From Winogradskyella wichelsiae (GTDB lineage: Bacteria; Bacteroidota; Bacteroidia; Flavobacteriales; Flavobacteriaceae), in contig NZ_JABFDJ010000005.1 of NCBI RefSeq assembly GCF_013403925.1, forward strand, positions 124,001-188,000: a stretch of 64,000 bases of DNA, in the 5' to 3' direction. Positions within the stretch are counted from its first letter, which is position 1. The number at the start of each line of letters is the position of its first letter. Made by a program: the position numbers and the translations under genes. Of this stretch, positions 17,104 through 26,530 are shown one piece after another. The notes beneath the pieces are model-generated. The model saw nothing but the letters and a program-made list of their open reading frames with translations, was not told the DNA's origin and searched no databases.

Positions 17104-19311
17104 ATGAATAAAACAATAATTGTTTCAAACAGATTACCATTACAAATTTCAATTGAAGACGACAAGCTCAATGTAACTCCCAGTGTTGGAGGACTTGCGA
17201 CAGGAATGAAGTCCGTACATGCAGAAGGAAATGGCATTTGGGTTGGTTGGTCTGGAATTACAGATGAAGATTTAGACGAGAACATAAAAGCTAAAGTCAA
17301 TGAAAAAATTGAAAATGCAAAATGTAGATCCGTTGGACTTACTGAAGCTGACGTCGAAGATTTTTACTTAGGATTTAGTAATCGTACACTTTGGCCTTTA
17401 TTTCACTATTTCTTAGAATATGCTAAATTTGAAACTGAGCAATGGGAAGCTTACAAACGTGTTAACGAAAAGTTTGCAGAAGTTGTATTAGACACTATTG
17501 ATGAAGGAGACACCGTTTGGGTTCACGATTATCAATTATTACTATTACCGCAGCTTATTAAAGACAAAAGACCAGATGTAACCGTTGGGTTCTTTTTACA
17601 CATCCCATTCCCTTCATACGAAATTTTCAGAACCTTCCCTTGGCGTAAAGAACTCTTAACAGGAATGCTTGGTGCCGATTTAATTGGATTTCACACCTAC
17701 GATTATGAACGTCATTTCTTAAGTTCTGTAAAACGAATTTTACGTTTAGAGGTTAATTTTAATGAAATTACTTATGAAGATAGAATTGTAAAAGTAGATT
17801 CTTTCCCAATGGGAATTGATTATGGTAAGTTTTACAATGCAGCACAAGAACATGATAATCCTGACACACAAAAATCTGAACTTCAAAAACGATTAGACAC
17901 TCATTTAAATGAAGGGGACGACCAAAAGTTTATATTAACTATTGATCGTTTAGATTACACTAAAGGAATCCCAAATCGATTAAGAGCTTTTGAATACTTT
18001 TTAAACACCTATCCTCAATATAAAGAAAAGGTAAGATTGGTAATGCTTGCAGTTCCATCGCGTTCTAACGTACCACAATATCAAAAACTGAAACGTGAAA
18101 CGGATGAATTAGTCGGACGTATTAATGGGGAGTTTTCTACCGTAAGTTGGACACCAATTTGGTATTTCTACAGATCACTTCCTTTTGAAAATCTTATTGA
18201 TTTATATACCTCATCAGATGTTGCATTAATCACACCTGTAAGAGATGGAATGAATTTAGTAGCCAAAGAATACGTCGCTACTAGAACAAAACAAGATGGT
18301 GTTCTTATTTTAAGTGAAATGGCTGGTGCAGCTAAAGAAATGAATGAAGCTTTACTTATTAACCCAAATAGTTTTGAAGACTTTGCTACTGCATTAGACA
18401 AAGCTTTAACCATGCCTTTGGAAGAGCAAAAAAGCCGAATGAAAATTTTACAAAAACGTTTAAAACGTTACGATGTAGAAAAATGGGCTGAAGAATTTTT
18501 CAAAACTTTAGAAAGCACTAATGAATTACAAGATGTTTTTGTTTCAAAAAAATTAAACGACAAGGATGAAAATAATATTGTTGAAAATTTCAAAAAAGCT
18601 AAAAAACGATTAATTTTATTAGATTATGATGGTACTCTGGTTGGTTTTAAAGACAACCCACAAGATGCCAAACCTGATGACAAGCTTTTTGCCCTTTTAG
18701 ATAAATTTCAAAATCAAGAAGACACTAAACTTTGCTTAATAAGTGGAAGAGACAAAGCTACTTTTGAAGATTGGTATGGTCATAAAGACTACGATCTTAT
18801 TACAGATCATGGTGTTTGGATGCGTAAACATAAAAAATGGACACCTTTAGAAATCCTTAAAACCGATTGGATGTCTAGTATAAAACCTATTCTCGAAACT
18901 TTTGTAGACCGAACACCAGGTACTTTTATTGAAGAAAAAGAATACTCTTTAGCTTGGCATTATAGAACAGCAGATCCTGAATTGGCACAAATTAGAACCA
19001 TGGAACTTAATACGGTTTTAACCAGTATGGTAGCTAATAATGAATTATCTGTTTTACAAGGTAACAAGGTTATTGAAATAAAAAGTAGTAATGTTAACAA
19101 AGGTAGAGCGACTAGTCAGTTATTAAGAAAGGAAGATTACGACTTTATCCTTATTATGGGAGACGATTGGACCGACGAATATATGTTTGAAGCAGCTCCA
19201 GAATTAGCAACCACTATAAAAGTAGGTTACGTTAAAACTAAAGCGAAATATCAAATTAAAGGCCCTGAAAAAGTAAGAGAACTTCTTGAAAAACTAACTC
19301 TAAATGAATAA
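17104..19311 (+). CDS. otsA-otsB: Trehalose-6-phosphate synthase / phosphatase fusion
   Basis: This 735-residue enzyme makes trehalose from UDP-glucose and glucose-6-phosphate and then removes the phosphate. Residues 1 to about 475 are a GT20 synthase (IIVSNRLP, WVHDYQLLLLPQLIK, FFLHIPFPSYE, LTPVRDGMNLVAKEYVA). Residues from about 495 are a HAD phosphatase (ILLDYDGTLVGF, CLISGRD, MGDDWTDEYMF). ATG at 17104 is chosen because MNKTIIVSNRLP is the family's usual start; an upstream TTG at 17080 would add eight unsupported residues. It overlaps the next gene by 8 bp. Confidence 0.95.
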   Translation: MNKTIIVSNRLPLQISIEDDKLNVTPSVGGLATGMKSVHAEGNGIWVGWSGITDEDLDENIKAKVNEKIENAKCRSVGLTEADVEDFYLGFSNRTLWPLFHYFLEYAKFETEQWEAYKRVNEKFAEVVLDTIDEGDTVWVHDYQLLLLPQLIKDKRPDVTVGFFLHIPFPSYEIFRTFPWRKELLTGMLGADLIGFHTYDYERHFLSSVKRILRLEVNFNEITYEDRIVKVDSFPMGIDYGKFYNAAQEHDNPDTQKSELQKRLDTHLNEGDDQKFILTIDRLDYTKGIPNRLRAFEYFLNTYPQYKEKVRLVMLAVPSRSNVPQYQKLKRETDELVGRINGEFSTVSWTPIWYFYRSLPFENLIDLYTSSDVALITPVRDGMNLVAKEYVATRTKQDGVLILSEMAGAAKEMNEALLINPNSFEDFATALDKALTMPLEEQKSRMKILQKRLKRYDVEKWAEEFFKTLESTNELQDVFVSKKLNDKDENNIVENFKKAKKRLILLDYDGTLVGFKDNPQDAKPDDKLFALLDKFQNQEDTKLCLISGRDKATFEDWYGHKDYDLITDHGVWMRKHKKWTPLEILKTDWMSSIKPILETFVDRTPGTFIEEKEYSLAWHYRTADPELAQIRTMELNTVLTSMVANNELSVLQGNKVIEIKSSNVNKGRATSQLLRKEDYDFILIMGDDWTDEYMFEAAPELATTIKVGYVKTKAKYQIKGPEKVRELLEKLTLNE

Positions 19312-20650
19312 AGCCTTATTACTTTTAACCTTAGCACTTTGTTTCAATTTAAGTGCACAAACTGATCTTAAAATTTATGATATTATTGATGCCGTTTCAG
19401 AAGAACGTATTAAAAATGACATAAAAACCTTAGCTAATTTTGGCACACGGCACACGCTTAGTGATACCGTCTCAAAAACAAGAGGTATTGGTGCTGCTCG
19501 CCGTTGGATAAAATCGGAATTCGATAACATTTCTAAAGATTGTAAGGATTGCTTAGAGGTTTTCTTTCAAAATAATTTTGTAGAAAAAGGCAGTAATCAA
19601 CGCATTATAAAAGATGTCAACGTGGTTAATGTAGTCGCCATACAACGTGGTACAAAATACCCAAACCGCTTTATTATAATGAGTGGTGATATTGACTCTA
19701 GAGTTACCGATCCTAATGATTATACGTCTGATGCACCAGGAGCCAATGACAATGCTACTGGTATGGCTGGAACTATGGAAGCGGCAAGAGTATTATCGCA
19801 ATACCAATTTGAAAATAGTATTATTTATGTTGGACTTTCTGGTGAAGAACAAGGTTTATTTGGCGGACAAGGTTTAGCTCAATATGCACAAGAAAAGCAT
19901 TGGGATATTATAGGTGTTTTAAATAATGACATGATTGGGAATATATCTGGCGTAGATGGTGTTATTGATAATAGAACATTTCGCATTTTTTCGGAACCCA
20001 TAACTACCGCAGAAACTAATCCTGAAAAATTAACCAAACAAGCTAGTGCACGACGTTATTATGGTGGTGAAGTGGATGGTGTTTCGCGTCAATTGGCACG
20101 CTATGTCTATAAAACGACAAAAACGTACATGCCAGAAATGAACCCGATGTTAATTTATAGATTAGATCGTTTTGGACGTGGCGGACATCATAAACCCTTT
20201 AATGATGCTGGTTTTCCAGCACTTCGAATTATGGAAGCGCACGAAAATTACACACAACAACACCAAGATATTAGAACGGAAAACGGTATTAGTTACGGCG
20301 ATACGTTTGAGCATGTTAATTTTGCTTACTGTAAAAAATTAACCACGGTGAATGCTATTACTATGGCAAGCCTTGCTTTTGCCCCACCATCGCCTACAGA
20401 AGTAAGCATTGGAGGTATTGTAGAAGCTTCTGCAAAATTGCAATGGAAAAAAGTAGAAGGCGCAAAAGGTTATAAAATTTACTGGAGAGATACAACATCA
20501 CCAACTTGGGATTACAGTCGTTATGTAGAAAACACAACCGAATTCACACTAGATGGTATTGTTATTGATAATTCTTTCTTTGGTGTAGCTGCTGTAACAG
20601 AAGACGGACACGAAAGCGTTGTTGTTTTTCCAAATAAAATTTTAAGATAA
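19304..20650 (+). CDS. Secreted M28-family metallopeptidase
   Basis: This 448-residue protein has a signal peptide (MNKALLLLTLALCFNLSAQ). The zinc peptidase core shows MSGDIDSR, PGANDNATGMAG (zinc-binding Asp), GLSGEEQGLFGGQGLA (catalytic Glu pair) and GRGGHHKPFNDAGFPALRIME (last zinc His region). The final 85 residues look like a fibronectin-type sandwich (LQWKKVEGAKGYKIYWRD). The family contains aminopeptidases. It overlaps the trehalose gene by 8 bp and is probably co-transcribed with it, although no functional link is evident. Confidence 0.9.
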   Translation: MNKALLLLTLALCFNLSAQTDLKIYDIIDAVSEERIKNDIKTLANFGTRHTLSDTVSKTRGIGAARRWIKSEFDNISKDCKDCLEVFFQNNFVEKGSNQRIIKDVNVVNVVAIQRGTKYPNRFIIMSGDIDSRVTDPNDYTSDAPGANDNATGMAGTMEAARVLSQYQFENSIIYVGLSGEEQGLFGGQGLAQYAQEKHWDIIGVLNNDMIGNISGVDGVIDNRTFRIFSEPITTAETNPEKLTKQASARRYYGGEVDGVSRQLARYVYKTTKTYMPEMNPMLIYRLDRFGRGGHHKPFNDAGFPALRIMEAHENYTQQHQDIRTENGISYGDTFEHVNFAYCKKLTTVNAITMASLAFAPPSPTEVSIGGIVEASAKLQWKKVEGAKGYKIYWRDTTSPTWDYSRYVENTTEFTLDGIVIDNSFFGVAAVTEDGHESVVVFPNKILR

Positions 20651-20697
20651 AAACCTTTCCTTTATTTTCACGGCAGAAATAAGATTATAAAATCCCT

Positions 20698-22332
20698 ATG
20701 AGAACCATTGTATTCGTACTTTTTACATTGTTTATATTTTTAAACGGCCAAAGTCAAGGGCTACTTACTGAAAAGAATAATTTCACACATCAAGATACTT
20801 TAAGAGGAAGCATTACACCAGAACGTGAATGGTGGGATTTAACCTATTACCATTTAGATGTTGAAGTTAAACCTGACGCAAAATTTATTTCAGGAAAAAA
20901 CACCATTCAATATAAAGTATTAAAACCGCATCAGGTAATGCAAATAGATTTGCAACCCCCTTTACAAATCACTAAAGTTCTTCAAGATGGTGAAGAATTA
21001 CAAATAAGACATGATGGTAATGCGCATTTTGTAACACTAATTAACCAACAAAAAATTGGAACAGTTAACAGTATTGATGTTTTTTATGAAGGTCAACCAA
21101 CGGAAGCCAAACGCGCACCTTGGGATGGTGGGTTTTCTTGGAAAAAAGACCACAACGGCAAAGATTTTATAGCCACCTCTTGCCAAGGTTTAGGCGCTAG
21201 TGTTTGGTGGCCAAACAAGGACCATATGTATGATGAAGTCGATAGCATGCTCATTAGTATTACCAACCCAAAAGGGCTCACTAATGTTTCTAACGGTCGT
21301 TTACGAAAGCTAATCGATAATGGTGATACCGTAACTTCGCATTGGTTTGTAAGCAACCCAATTAATAATTACGGTGTCAATATTAATATAGGTGATTATG
21401 CAAATTTCTCTGAAGTTTATAAAGGCGAAAAAGGAGATTTAGACATGAATTATTATGTTTTAAAGGATAATCTTGAAAAAGCTAAAGCACATTTTAAAGA
21501 TGCCCCTAAAATGATGGAAGCTTTTGAATATTGGTTTGGTCCTTATCCTTTTTATGAAGACAGTTTTAAGTTGGTAGAAGTGCCTTATTTAGGTATGGAA
21601 CACCAAAGTTCAGTAACCTATGGTAATCAATATAAAGAGGGTTATTTAGGTCGAGATTTATCAGGAACAGGTTGGGGGTTGAAGTTTGATTTTATTATTA
21701 TTCATGAAGCCGGACACGAATGGTTTGCTAATAATATTACCAATAAGGATATTGCTGACATGTGGATTCATGAAGGGTTTACGTCCTATTCTGAAAATCT
21801 GTTTTTAGATTATTACTATGGAAAAGAAGCTTCTGCAGATTATGTTATAGGAACACGTAAAAACATTCAAAACGATAGACCTTTAATTGGTTATTATGAT
21901 GTGAATAACGAAGGGTCTAGCGATATGTATTATAAAGGTGAAAATTTAATACACACACTTCGCCAATTGGTAGAAGATGATGAAAAATGGCGACAAATAC
22001 TACGAGGGCTATCATCTACATTTTACCACCAAACCGTTACCACTAAACAAATTGAAGATTATTTAAGCGAACAAACAGGCATTGACTTAACCGCATTTTT
22101 TAATCAATATTTAAGAACGATAAAAATTCCGACTTTAGAATATCGCATTAAAAAAGGTAAATTAAAATACCGTTGGATAAATACGGTTGAAAATTTTGAT
22201 ATGCCTATTCAAGTTGAAATCAACGGTAAATCGGAATGGTTATTTCCTAAAATGAAATGGCAATCTAAAAAAGTAACTTCAGAAGATTTAATCATCGATA
22301 GAGATTTTTATGTCAACGCAAAAAAAATATAA
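20698..22332 (+). CDS. Secreted M1-family aminopeptidase-like metalloprotease
   Basis: This 544-residue protein begins with a signal peptide (to about residue 20). The N-terminal domain is the M1 beta saddle; the catalytic domain carries HEAGHEWFANN with the HExxH zinc motif and the downstream Glu in WIHEGFTSYSE. The exopeptidase 'GxMEN'-like motif is represented by LGMEHQSS. It lacks the large C-terminal HEAT domain of longer M1 enzymes, as is usual for this flavobacterial subgroup. It lies 47 bp after the M28 gene, so two secreted peptidases sit in one unit. Confidence 0.9.
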   Translation: MRTIVFVLFTLFIFLNGQSQGLLTEKNNFTHQDTLRGSITPEREWWDLTYYHLDVEVKPDAKFISGKNTIQYKVLKPHQVMQIDLQPPLQITKVLQDGEELQIRHDGNAHFVTLINQQKIGTVNSIDVFYEGQPTEAKRAPWDGGFSWKKDHNGKDFIATSCQGLGASVWWPNKDHMYDEVDSMLISITNPKGLTNVSNGRLRKLIDNGDTVTSHWFVSNPINNYGVNINIGDYANFSEVYKGEKGDLDMNYYVLKDNLEKAKAHFKDAPKMMEAFEYWFGPYPFYEDSFKLVEVPYLGMEHQSSVTYGNQYKEGYLGRDLSGTGWGLKFDFIIIHEAGHEWFANNITNKDIADMWIHEGFTSYSENLFLDYYYGKEASADYVIGTRKNIQNDRPLIGYYDVNNEGSSDMYYKGENLIHTLRQLVEDDEKWRQILRGLSSTFYHQTVTTKQIEDYLSEQTGIDLTAFFNQYLRTIKIPTLEYRIKKGKLKYRWINTVENFDMPIQVEINGKSEWLFPKMKWQSKKVTSEDLIIDRDFYVNAKKI

Positions 22333-22335
22333 CTA

Positions 22336-22908
22336 TTGGAAATTCCTGAATTATATTTTAAGACAGATACAGAATGGAGAAAGTGGTTACACAAAAACCA
22401 TGATTCTGAAAAAGCGATACACTTAATTTTCTATAAAGTAGATCACGAAAAAGAATCCATGCGTTGGGAAGAAGCTGTAAAAGTAGCTCTTTGTTACGGT
22501 TGGATAGATGCTACCGTAAAAAGTTTAGGCGATGGCAAACGTAGACAATATTTTTGTCCTAGAAAACCCAAAAGCGTTTGGAGTGCGGTAAACAAAACGT
22601 ATATAAAAGAATTACAAAAAGACAACTTAATGCATCCAAAAGGTCTTGATTCTATTAAGATTGCTAAAGAGAATGGAAGCTGGACAGCTCTAGACGCTGT
22701 TGAAAAAGGTATTATTCCTGAAGATCTTCAACTTGCATTTAATAAAAACAAAAATGCTTATACCAATTTTCTCAACTTTGCACCGAGTTACAAAAAAGGT
22801 TATTTATATTGGCTCAATCAAGCCAAACGTGAAGATACCAAACAAAAAAGAATCGCAGAAATTATAAAATTCTGCGATTCTAACATTAAAAACCGTGGTA
22901 ATCGGTAA
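22336..22908 (+). CDS. YdeI/OmpD-associated family protein
   Basis: This 190-residue protein matches the YdeI family by its WLHKNHDSEKAIHLIFYK start, the WEEAVKVALCYGWIDATVKSL motif and the RKPKSVWSAVNK segment. The family is widespread; a role in stress or antimicrobial-peptide resistance has been reported for some members, but its biochemical function is not established. The start is TTG at 22336, 3 bp after the M1 gene stop. Its last 20 codons overlap a terminator hairpin for the convergent MoxR operon. Confidence 0.82.
   Translation: MEIPELYFKTDTEWRKWLHKNHDSEKAIHLIFYKVDHEKESMRWEEAVKVALCYGWIDATVKSLGDGKRRQYFCPRKPKSVWSAVNKTYIKELQKDNLMHPKGLDSIKIAKENGSWTALDAVEKGIIPEDLQLAFNKNKNAYTNFLNFAPSYKKGYLYWLNQAKREDTKQKRIAEIIKFCDSNIKNRGNR
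22844..22880 (-). terminator. Terminator of the VWA-MoxR operon, inside the YdeI coding end
   Basis: Perfect 11-bp arms GAATCGCAGAA and TTCTGCGATTC enclose a 9-base loop. Six A at 22844-22849 give a T-run on the minus strand, so it terminates the MoxR gene, which stops at 22911. The hairpin lies wholly inside the convergent YdeI reading frame, 28 bases from its stop. Confidence 0.8.
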
Positions 22909-22910
22909 AT

Positions 22911-24374
22911 TTATAATCCACTAATATAATTACCATAAGGATCTTGGAATTGCATGCCTTCCGAATAACTATACTTACTCAATTTTTTAAATTGTGTTAA
23001 ACCCCAAAGAATAAATTCTTTTTCAAAATACACATCTCTCGGATCCAGCTCTGGTTGGTAATCCGCAATTAAAGCATCTAGAGGTGTTACCTCATCTATT
23101 TTTGCCTTGTAAGCTTCATCATTAAATTCATTTAACAATTCAAAACCATCACCATTAAAAAACCATGAAATTAAATCATCATAAGGAGTTTCATCACCTT
23201 GTTTTTCTAACTTTTCTACTTTAGGGAAATATTTAGGAAATAAGGTTTTTACTGCGGCTTCCATTAAAGCATTTGCCACAAAGTCTGCACCTTCTTGTTC
23301 CCCTTCGTAAACCAATTCTACTTTTCCTGTAATGGCCGGAATGACACCTACAAAATCAGATAAACGAATCACGGTTTCTGTGTCACCAGCAATTAAAGCA
23401 CGACGTTCTGCTGTGCTTAATAGATTTTCAAAAGCTGTTATACTCATACGTGCACTGACACCACTTTTAACGTCTACATATTCACTCTCTCTCGCTTCAA
23501 AACTAATTTGTTCTAATAAATCTTTTGCTAACTCAGGGACATAAACTGATTCTGATTGTCTGGTGTCTAGTTTTGCCTCTTGTGAGGTAATGGTTCTCGC
23601 TATTTCTATATTTTCAGGATAATGCGTTAAAATCTGAGAACCAATTCTATCTTTTAAAGGTGTTACAATACTTCCTCTATTGGTATAATCTTCAGGGTTT
23701 GCTGTAAAAACAAATTGCATATCCAAGGCTAATCGTAACTTGAAACCTCTAATTTGAATATCACCTTCTTGTAGAATATTAAATAAAGCTACTTGAATAC
23801 GTGCTTGTAAATCGGGTAATTCGTTTATAACAAAAATACAACGGTTAGCACGTGGAATCATTCCATAATGAATCACACGATCATCGGCATAACTTAATTT
23901 TAAATTCGCTGCTTTTATAGGATCTACATCCCCAATAAGATCGGCAACCGTAACATCTGGTGTTGCTAATTTTTCAGCAAAACGATCATCACGATGTAAC
24001 CATGTGATTGGTGTTTCTTCGCCTTTTTCTGCAATTAATTCTATTGCAAATCTAGAGATTGGTGCTAAAGGATCATCATTAATCTCAGAACCTTCTACTA
24101 CCGGAATGTATTCATCTAAAAGCGTCACCATCTTACGCGCCAAACGTGTTTTTGCTTGACCTCTTAATCCTAATAAATTAATATTATGGCGTGACAAAAT
24201 AGCGCGTTCTAATTCTGGAATCACGGTATTTTCATAACCGTGAATCCCTCCAAATGTAGTTTTCTTATTTTTTATATTTTCAATCAAATTATCTCTCAAT
24301 TCATCTTTTATAGATTTAGATTGGTAACCTGATGCTTTTAATTCACCTAATGTTTTTATGTCTTCTTTTTTCAT
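22911..24374 (-). CDS. MoxR-like AAA+ ATPase (magnesium-chelatase I type)
   Basis: This 487-residue ATPase has a Walker A variant GLRGQAKTRLAR near residues 54-65, a sensor/Walker B region (ANRCIFVINELPDL) and the GFKLRLALDMQFVFTANPEDYTNRG segment typical of the MoxR/ChlI clade. It is cytosolic. The VWA gene lies 61 bp upstream on the same strand. MoxR-VWA pairs are thought to act as chaperones that insert cofactors or assemble complexes; the client here is not known. Between the two genes is a pyrimidine-rich tract shared in part with 10559-10571. Confidence 0.88.
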   Translation of the reverse strand: MKKEDIKTLGELKASGYQSKSIKDELRDNLIENIKNKKTTFGGIHGYENTVIPELERAILSRHNINLLGLRGQAKTRLARKMVTLLDEYIPVVEGSEINDDPLAPISRFAIELIAEKGEETPITWLHRDDRFAEKLATPDVTVADLIGDVDPIKAANLKLSYADDRVIHYGMIPRANRCIFVINELPDLQARIQVALFNILQEGDIQIRGFKLRLALDMQFVFTANPEDYTNRGSIVTPLKDRIGSQILTHYPENIEIARTITSQEAKLDTRQSESVYVPELAKDLLEQISFEARESEYVDVKSGVSARMSITAFENLLSTAERRALIAGDTETVIRLSDFVGVIPAITGKVELVYEGEQEGADFVANALMEAAVKTLFPKYFPKVEKLEKQGDETPYDDLISWFFNGDGFELLNEFNDEAYKAKIDEVTPLDALIADYQPELDPRDVYFEKEFILWGLTQFKKLSKYSYSEGMQFQDPYGNYISGL

Positions 24375-24435
24375 ATCTTTTATTTTGAAATTAGAAATAG
24401 ACTTAGCAATGTCTCTTTTCTATCTTCTTTTTTCT

Positions 24436-25566
24436 TTATCCTTTAATTCTTTTTTTTCTGTTGTTTTCGTAATCTTCAAAAATCATTTCACCTAAACCTT
24501 TCAGTCCTGTATAAAATGCTTTTCCACGATTGGCTTTCGTAAATTCTCTAATAAATTGCATTAAATAAGGATCTTCAGCAATCATAAATGTGGTAATAGG
24601 AATATGCAAACGCCTCGCTTGTTGCGCCATTCCGTAACACTTATTAGTAATATACGGATCAAGACCATTACTGTTTTTATAATACTGACCGTCTGGCAAA
24701 CGCAAACAACTTGGCTTTCCGTCGGTAATCATAAAAATCTGTTTGTTGGTGTTCCGTTTTCTACGTAACATATCCATTGCCAGTTGTAAACCTGCAACCG
24801 TATTGGTATGGTAAGGTCCTACTTTTAAATATGGTAAATCCTTAATTTTTATAGGCCAAGCATCATTACCAAAAACTAAAATCTCTAAAGTGTCTTTTGG
24901 ATAGCGTGTGGTAATCATTTCGGCTAAAGCCATAGCAACTTTTTTAGCTGGTGTAATCCGGTCTTCACCATAGAGAATCATACTGTGACTAATGTCAATC
25001 ATCAATACGGTACTCATTTGGCTTTTATGAAGTGTTTCTTCTACCACCAAATCATCTTCTGTGAGACTAAAATTGCCGATACCATTATTAATTTGAGCAT
25101 TTCGTAAACTTTCGGTCATCGATACTTTATCCAAGCCGTCACCAAACTGATAAGCTCTAAAATCGCCTGTATGTTCGTCTCCAAGACCCGAACCTTTACT
25201 TTTATGATTCCCTGAACCACTGCGTTTAATTTTTCCAAAAATCTGATCTAAGGCTTGCTGACGAATGGCACGTTCGGTTTTTGCCGTAATTGTAATGCCA
25301 CCATTTCCGGCCCCATCAGGATCAATTTCTTGTTGAATGTACCCTTTATTCTTTAAGTCTTCAATAAAATCATCAATAGTATAATCTGGTGTGGTTAACT
25401 GATATTCTTTATCGAGTTGACGCAACCAATCAATGGCTTCATCAAAATCTCCTGAAGTATGGGTAATTAATTCCTTAAATATTTCGAACAGTTTATCGAA
25501 CGGAGATTGATTTGGTGCTTCGTAAGTTTTAAATACAAAGCCCGATTTATTAGGTTTTTCTTTCAT
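24436..25566 (-). CDS. VWA-domain protein, MoxR partner
   Basis: This 376-residue protein has a disordered, charged first half (with GSGNHKSKGSGLGDEHTGDF) and a C-terminal von Willebrand A domain. The metal-ion site motif DxSxS is present as MIDISHSM, with a following TDGKPSC loop. No signal peptide or membrane helix is seen, so it acts in the cytosol, unlike the membrane-bound BatA proteins. It is translated just before the MoxR ATPase. A palindrome 49 bp upstream of its start may be an operator. Confidence 0.87.
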   Translation of the reverse strand: MKEKPNKSGFVFKTYEAPNQSPFDKLFEIFKELITHTSGDFDEAIDWLRQLDKEYQLTTPDYTIDDFIEDLKNKGYIQQEIDPDGAGNGGITITAKTERAIRQQALDQIFGKIKRSGSGNHKSKGSGLGDEHTGDFRAYQFGDGLDKVSMTESLRNAQINNGIGNFSLTEDDLVVEETLHKSQMSTVLMIDISHSMILYGEDRITPAKKVAMALAEMITTRYPKDTLEILVFGNDAWPIKIKDLPYLKVGPYHTNTVAGLQLAMDMLRRKRNTNKQIFMITDGKPSCLRLPDGQYYKNSNGLDPYITNKCYGMAQQARRLHIPITTFMIAEDPYLMQFIREFTKANRGKAFYTGLKGLGEMIFEDYENNRKKRIKG

Positions 25567-25614
25567 AGCTTTATAAAAATAACACTTTTCAAGTTCCTAA
25601 TAAGCAGCATTAAC

Positions 25615-25632
25615 ATCAATTTAGAAATTGAT
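25615..25632. promoter_or_regulatory. 18-bp palindrome upstream of the VWA-MoxR operon
   Basis: ATCAATTTAGAAATTGAT has perfect 8-bp arms and a 2-bp centre. It lies 49 bp upstream of the VWA start and 113 bp past the Fnr-type gene on the same strand. No T-run follows, which argues against a terminator. It differs from the Fnr-type sites at 26459, 28917 and 38868. Confidence 0.4.
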
Positions 25633-25745
25633 TTCTTCTATTTGAGATTCTGGAGTCCTCAAAAGCGTATTGTGTTATATTAACTAGCTCGTTTACAAAC
25701 GAATTTTTAGGCTAAAAAATAGTGTTTATTAAAAAAAAGTGGTAC

Positions 25746-26429
25746 TTATTCAATACGTCTTAATGCTTCAAAATCTATAATTTTAACATGTTTTCCTGTA
25801 GTAGAAATGAAACCTTCCTTTTTAAACTGAGATAATATTCTAATTGCAGATTCTGTTGCTGTACCAACAAGGCTGGCATAATCTTCTCTAGAAAGTACAA
25901 CGCTAACAAAACCATTATCGTCTTTTTCAAAAGTTTCATGCAAATAGATTAATACATCTGCTAAACGTCGTTTTACAGATTTCTGAGCCATATCTACAAT
26001 AACATTATCTGCTATTCTAAGTTCTTTAGCCATATCTTGAAGCATGTCTAATGAGAAACTCGCATTTTTAGATAAATCGTGAAGAACTTCATTTTTAGGA
26101 ATAAAGCAAACTTCCATTTCATTAACGGCAATGGCTGTAAGGTTAGATTTTTCATCAGTAACTAAAGAACGTTGTCCGATTAAATCACCTCGAACTACTA
26201 GTTTTACTATTTGATCTTTACCGTTAGCGCTTAGCTTTGACATTTTACAAACACCGTCCTTTACACAATAAATACCATTAATGTTCTCGCCTTCTCTAAA
26301 AAGCGTTTCTCCTTTTTTAATGAATTTTGAAGTCTTACAACCTGAAATTCTAATTAAATCGTCTTTTCCTAAAGCTCTTAGAGAATTAAATTGTTTAACA
26401 ATACATTGATCACACTTACTCATCGCCAT
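25746..26429 (-). CDS. Crp/Fnr-family transcriptional regulator of the cbb3 cluster
   Basis: This 227-residue protein has a cyclic-nucleotide-binding-type beta barrel (about 25-130), a dimer helix and a helix-turn-helix (170-220). Cysteines C6, C9 and C31 near the N-terminus recall the cluster-binding cysteines of FNR, so oxygen sensing is possible, though spacing differs. In the recognition helix E193 and R197 match FNR E209 and R213, while the position of FNR S212 is I196, consistent with a site that keeps TGA but differs outside it. It diverges from ccoI. The site ATGA-N6-TCAT recurs before ccoI, ccoS and hemN. M3 (26423) is an equally good start. Confidence 0.9.
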   Translation of the reverse strand: MAMSKCDQCIVKQFNSLRALGKDDLIRISGCKTSKFIKKGETLFREGENINGIYCVKDGVCKMSKLSANGKDQIVKLVVRGDLIGQRSLVTDEKSNLTAIAVNEMEVCFIPKNEVLHDLSKNASFSLDMLQDMAKELRIADNVIVDMAQKSVKRRLADVLIYLHETFEKDDNGFVSVVLSREDYASLVGTATESAIRILSQFKKEGFISTTGKHVKIIDFEALRRIE

Positions 26430-26442
26430 AAAATATAAGATT

Positions 26443-26502
26443 CAAAGTTATGGAAAACATGACAATTATCATAGATATTAATTCGTAGTTTTATCACTTT
26501 TG
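26443..26502. promoter_or_regulatory. Divergent fnr/ccoI control region with a shared Fnr-type site
   Basis: The site ATGACAATTATCAT (26459-26472) sits between two promoters. For ccoI (plus strand) a -7-like box CACTTTTG (26495-26502, one mismatch) lies 29.5 bp from the site centre and no -33 TTG exists, the class II activator arrangement. For the regulator gene (minus strand) a perfect -7 box TAACTTTG (26450-26443) lies only 15.5 bp from the centre, so binding should block it. Confidence 0.75.
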
Positions 26503-26530
26503 TACCAGGTATAAATGAGCAAATTATAAA

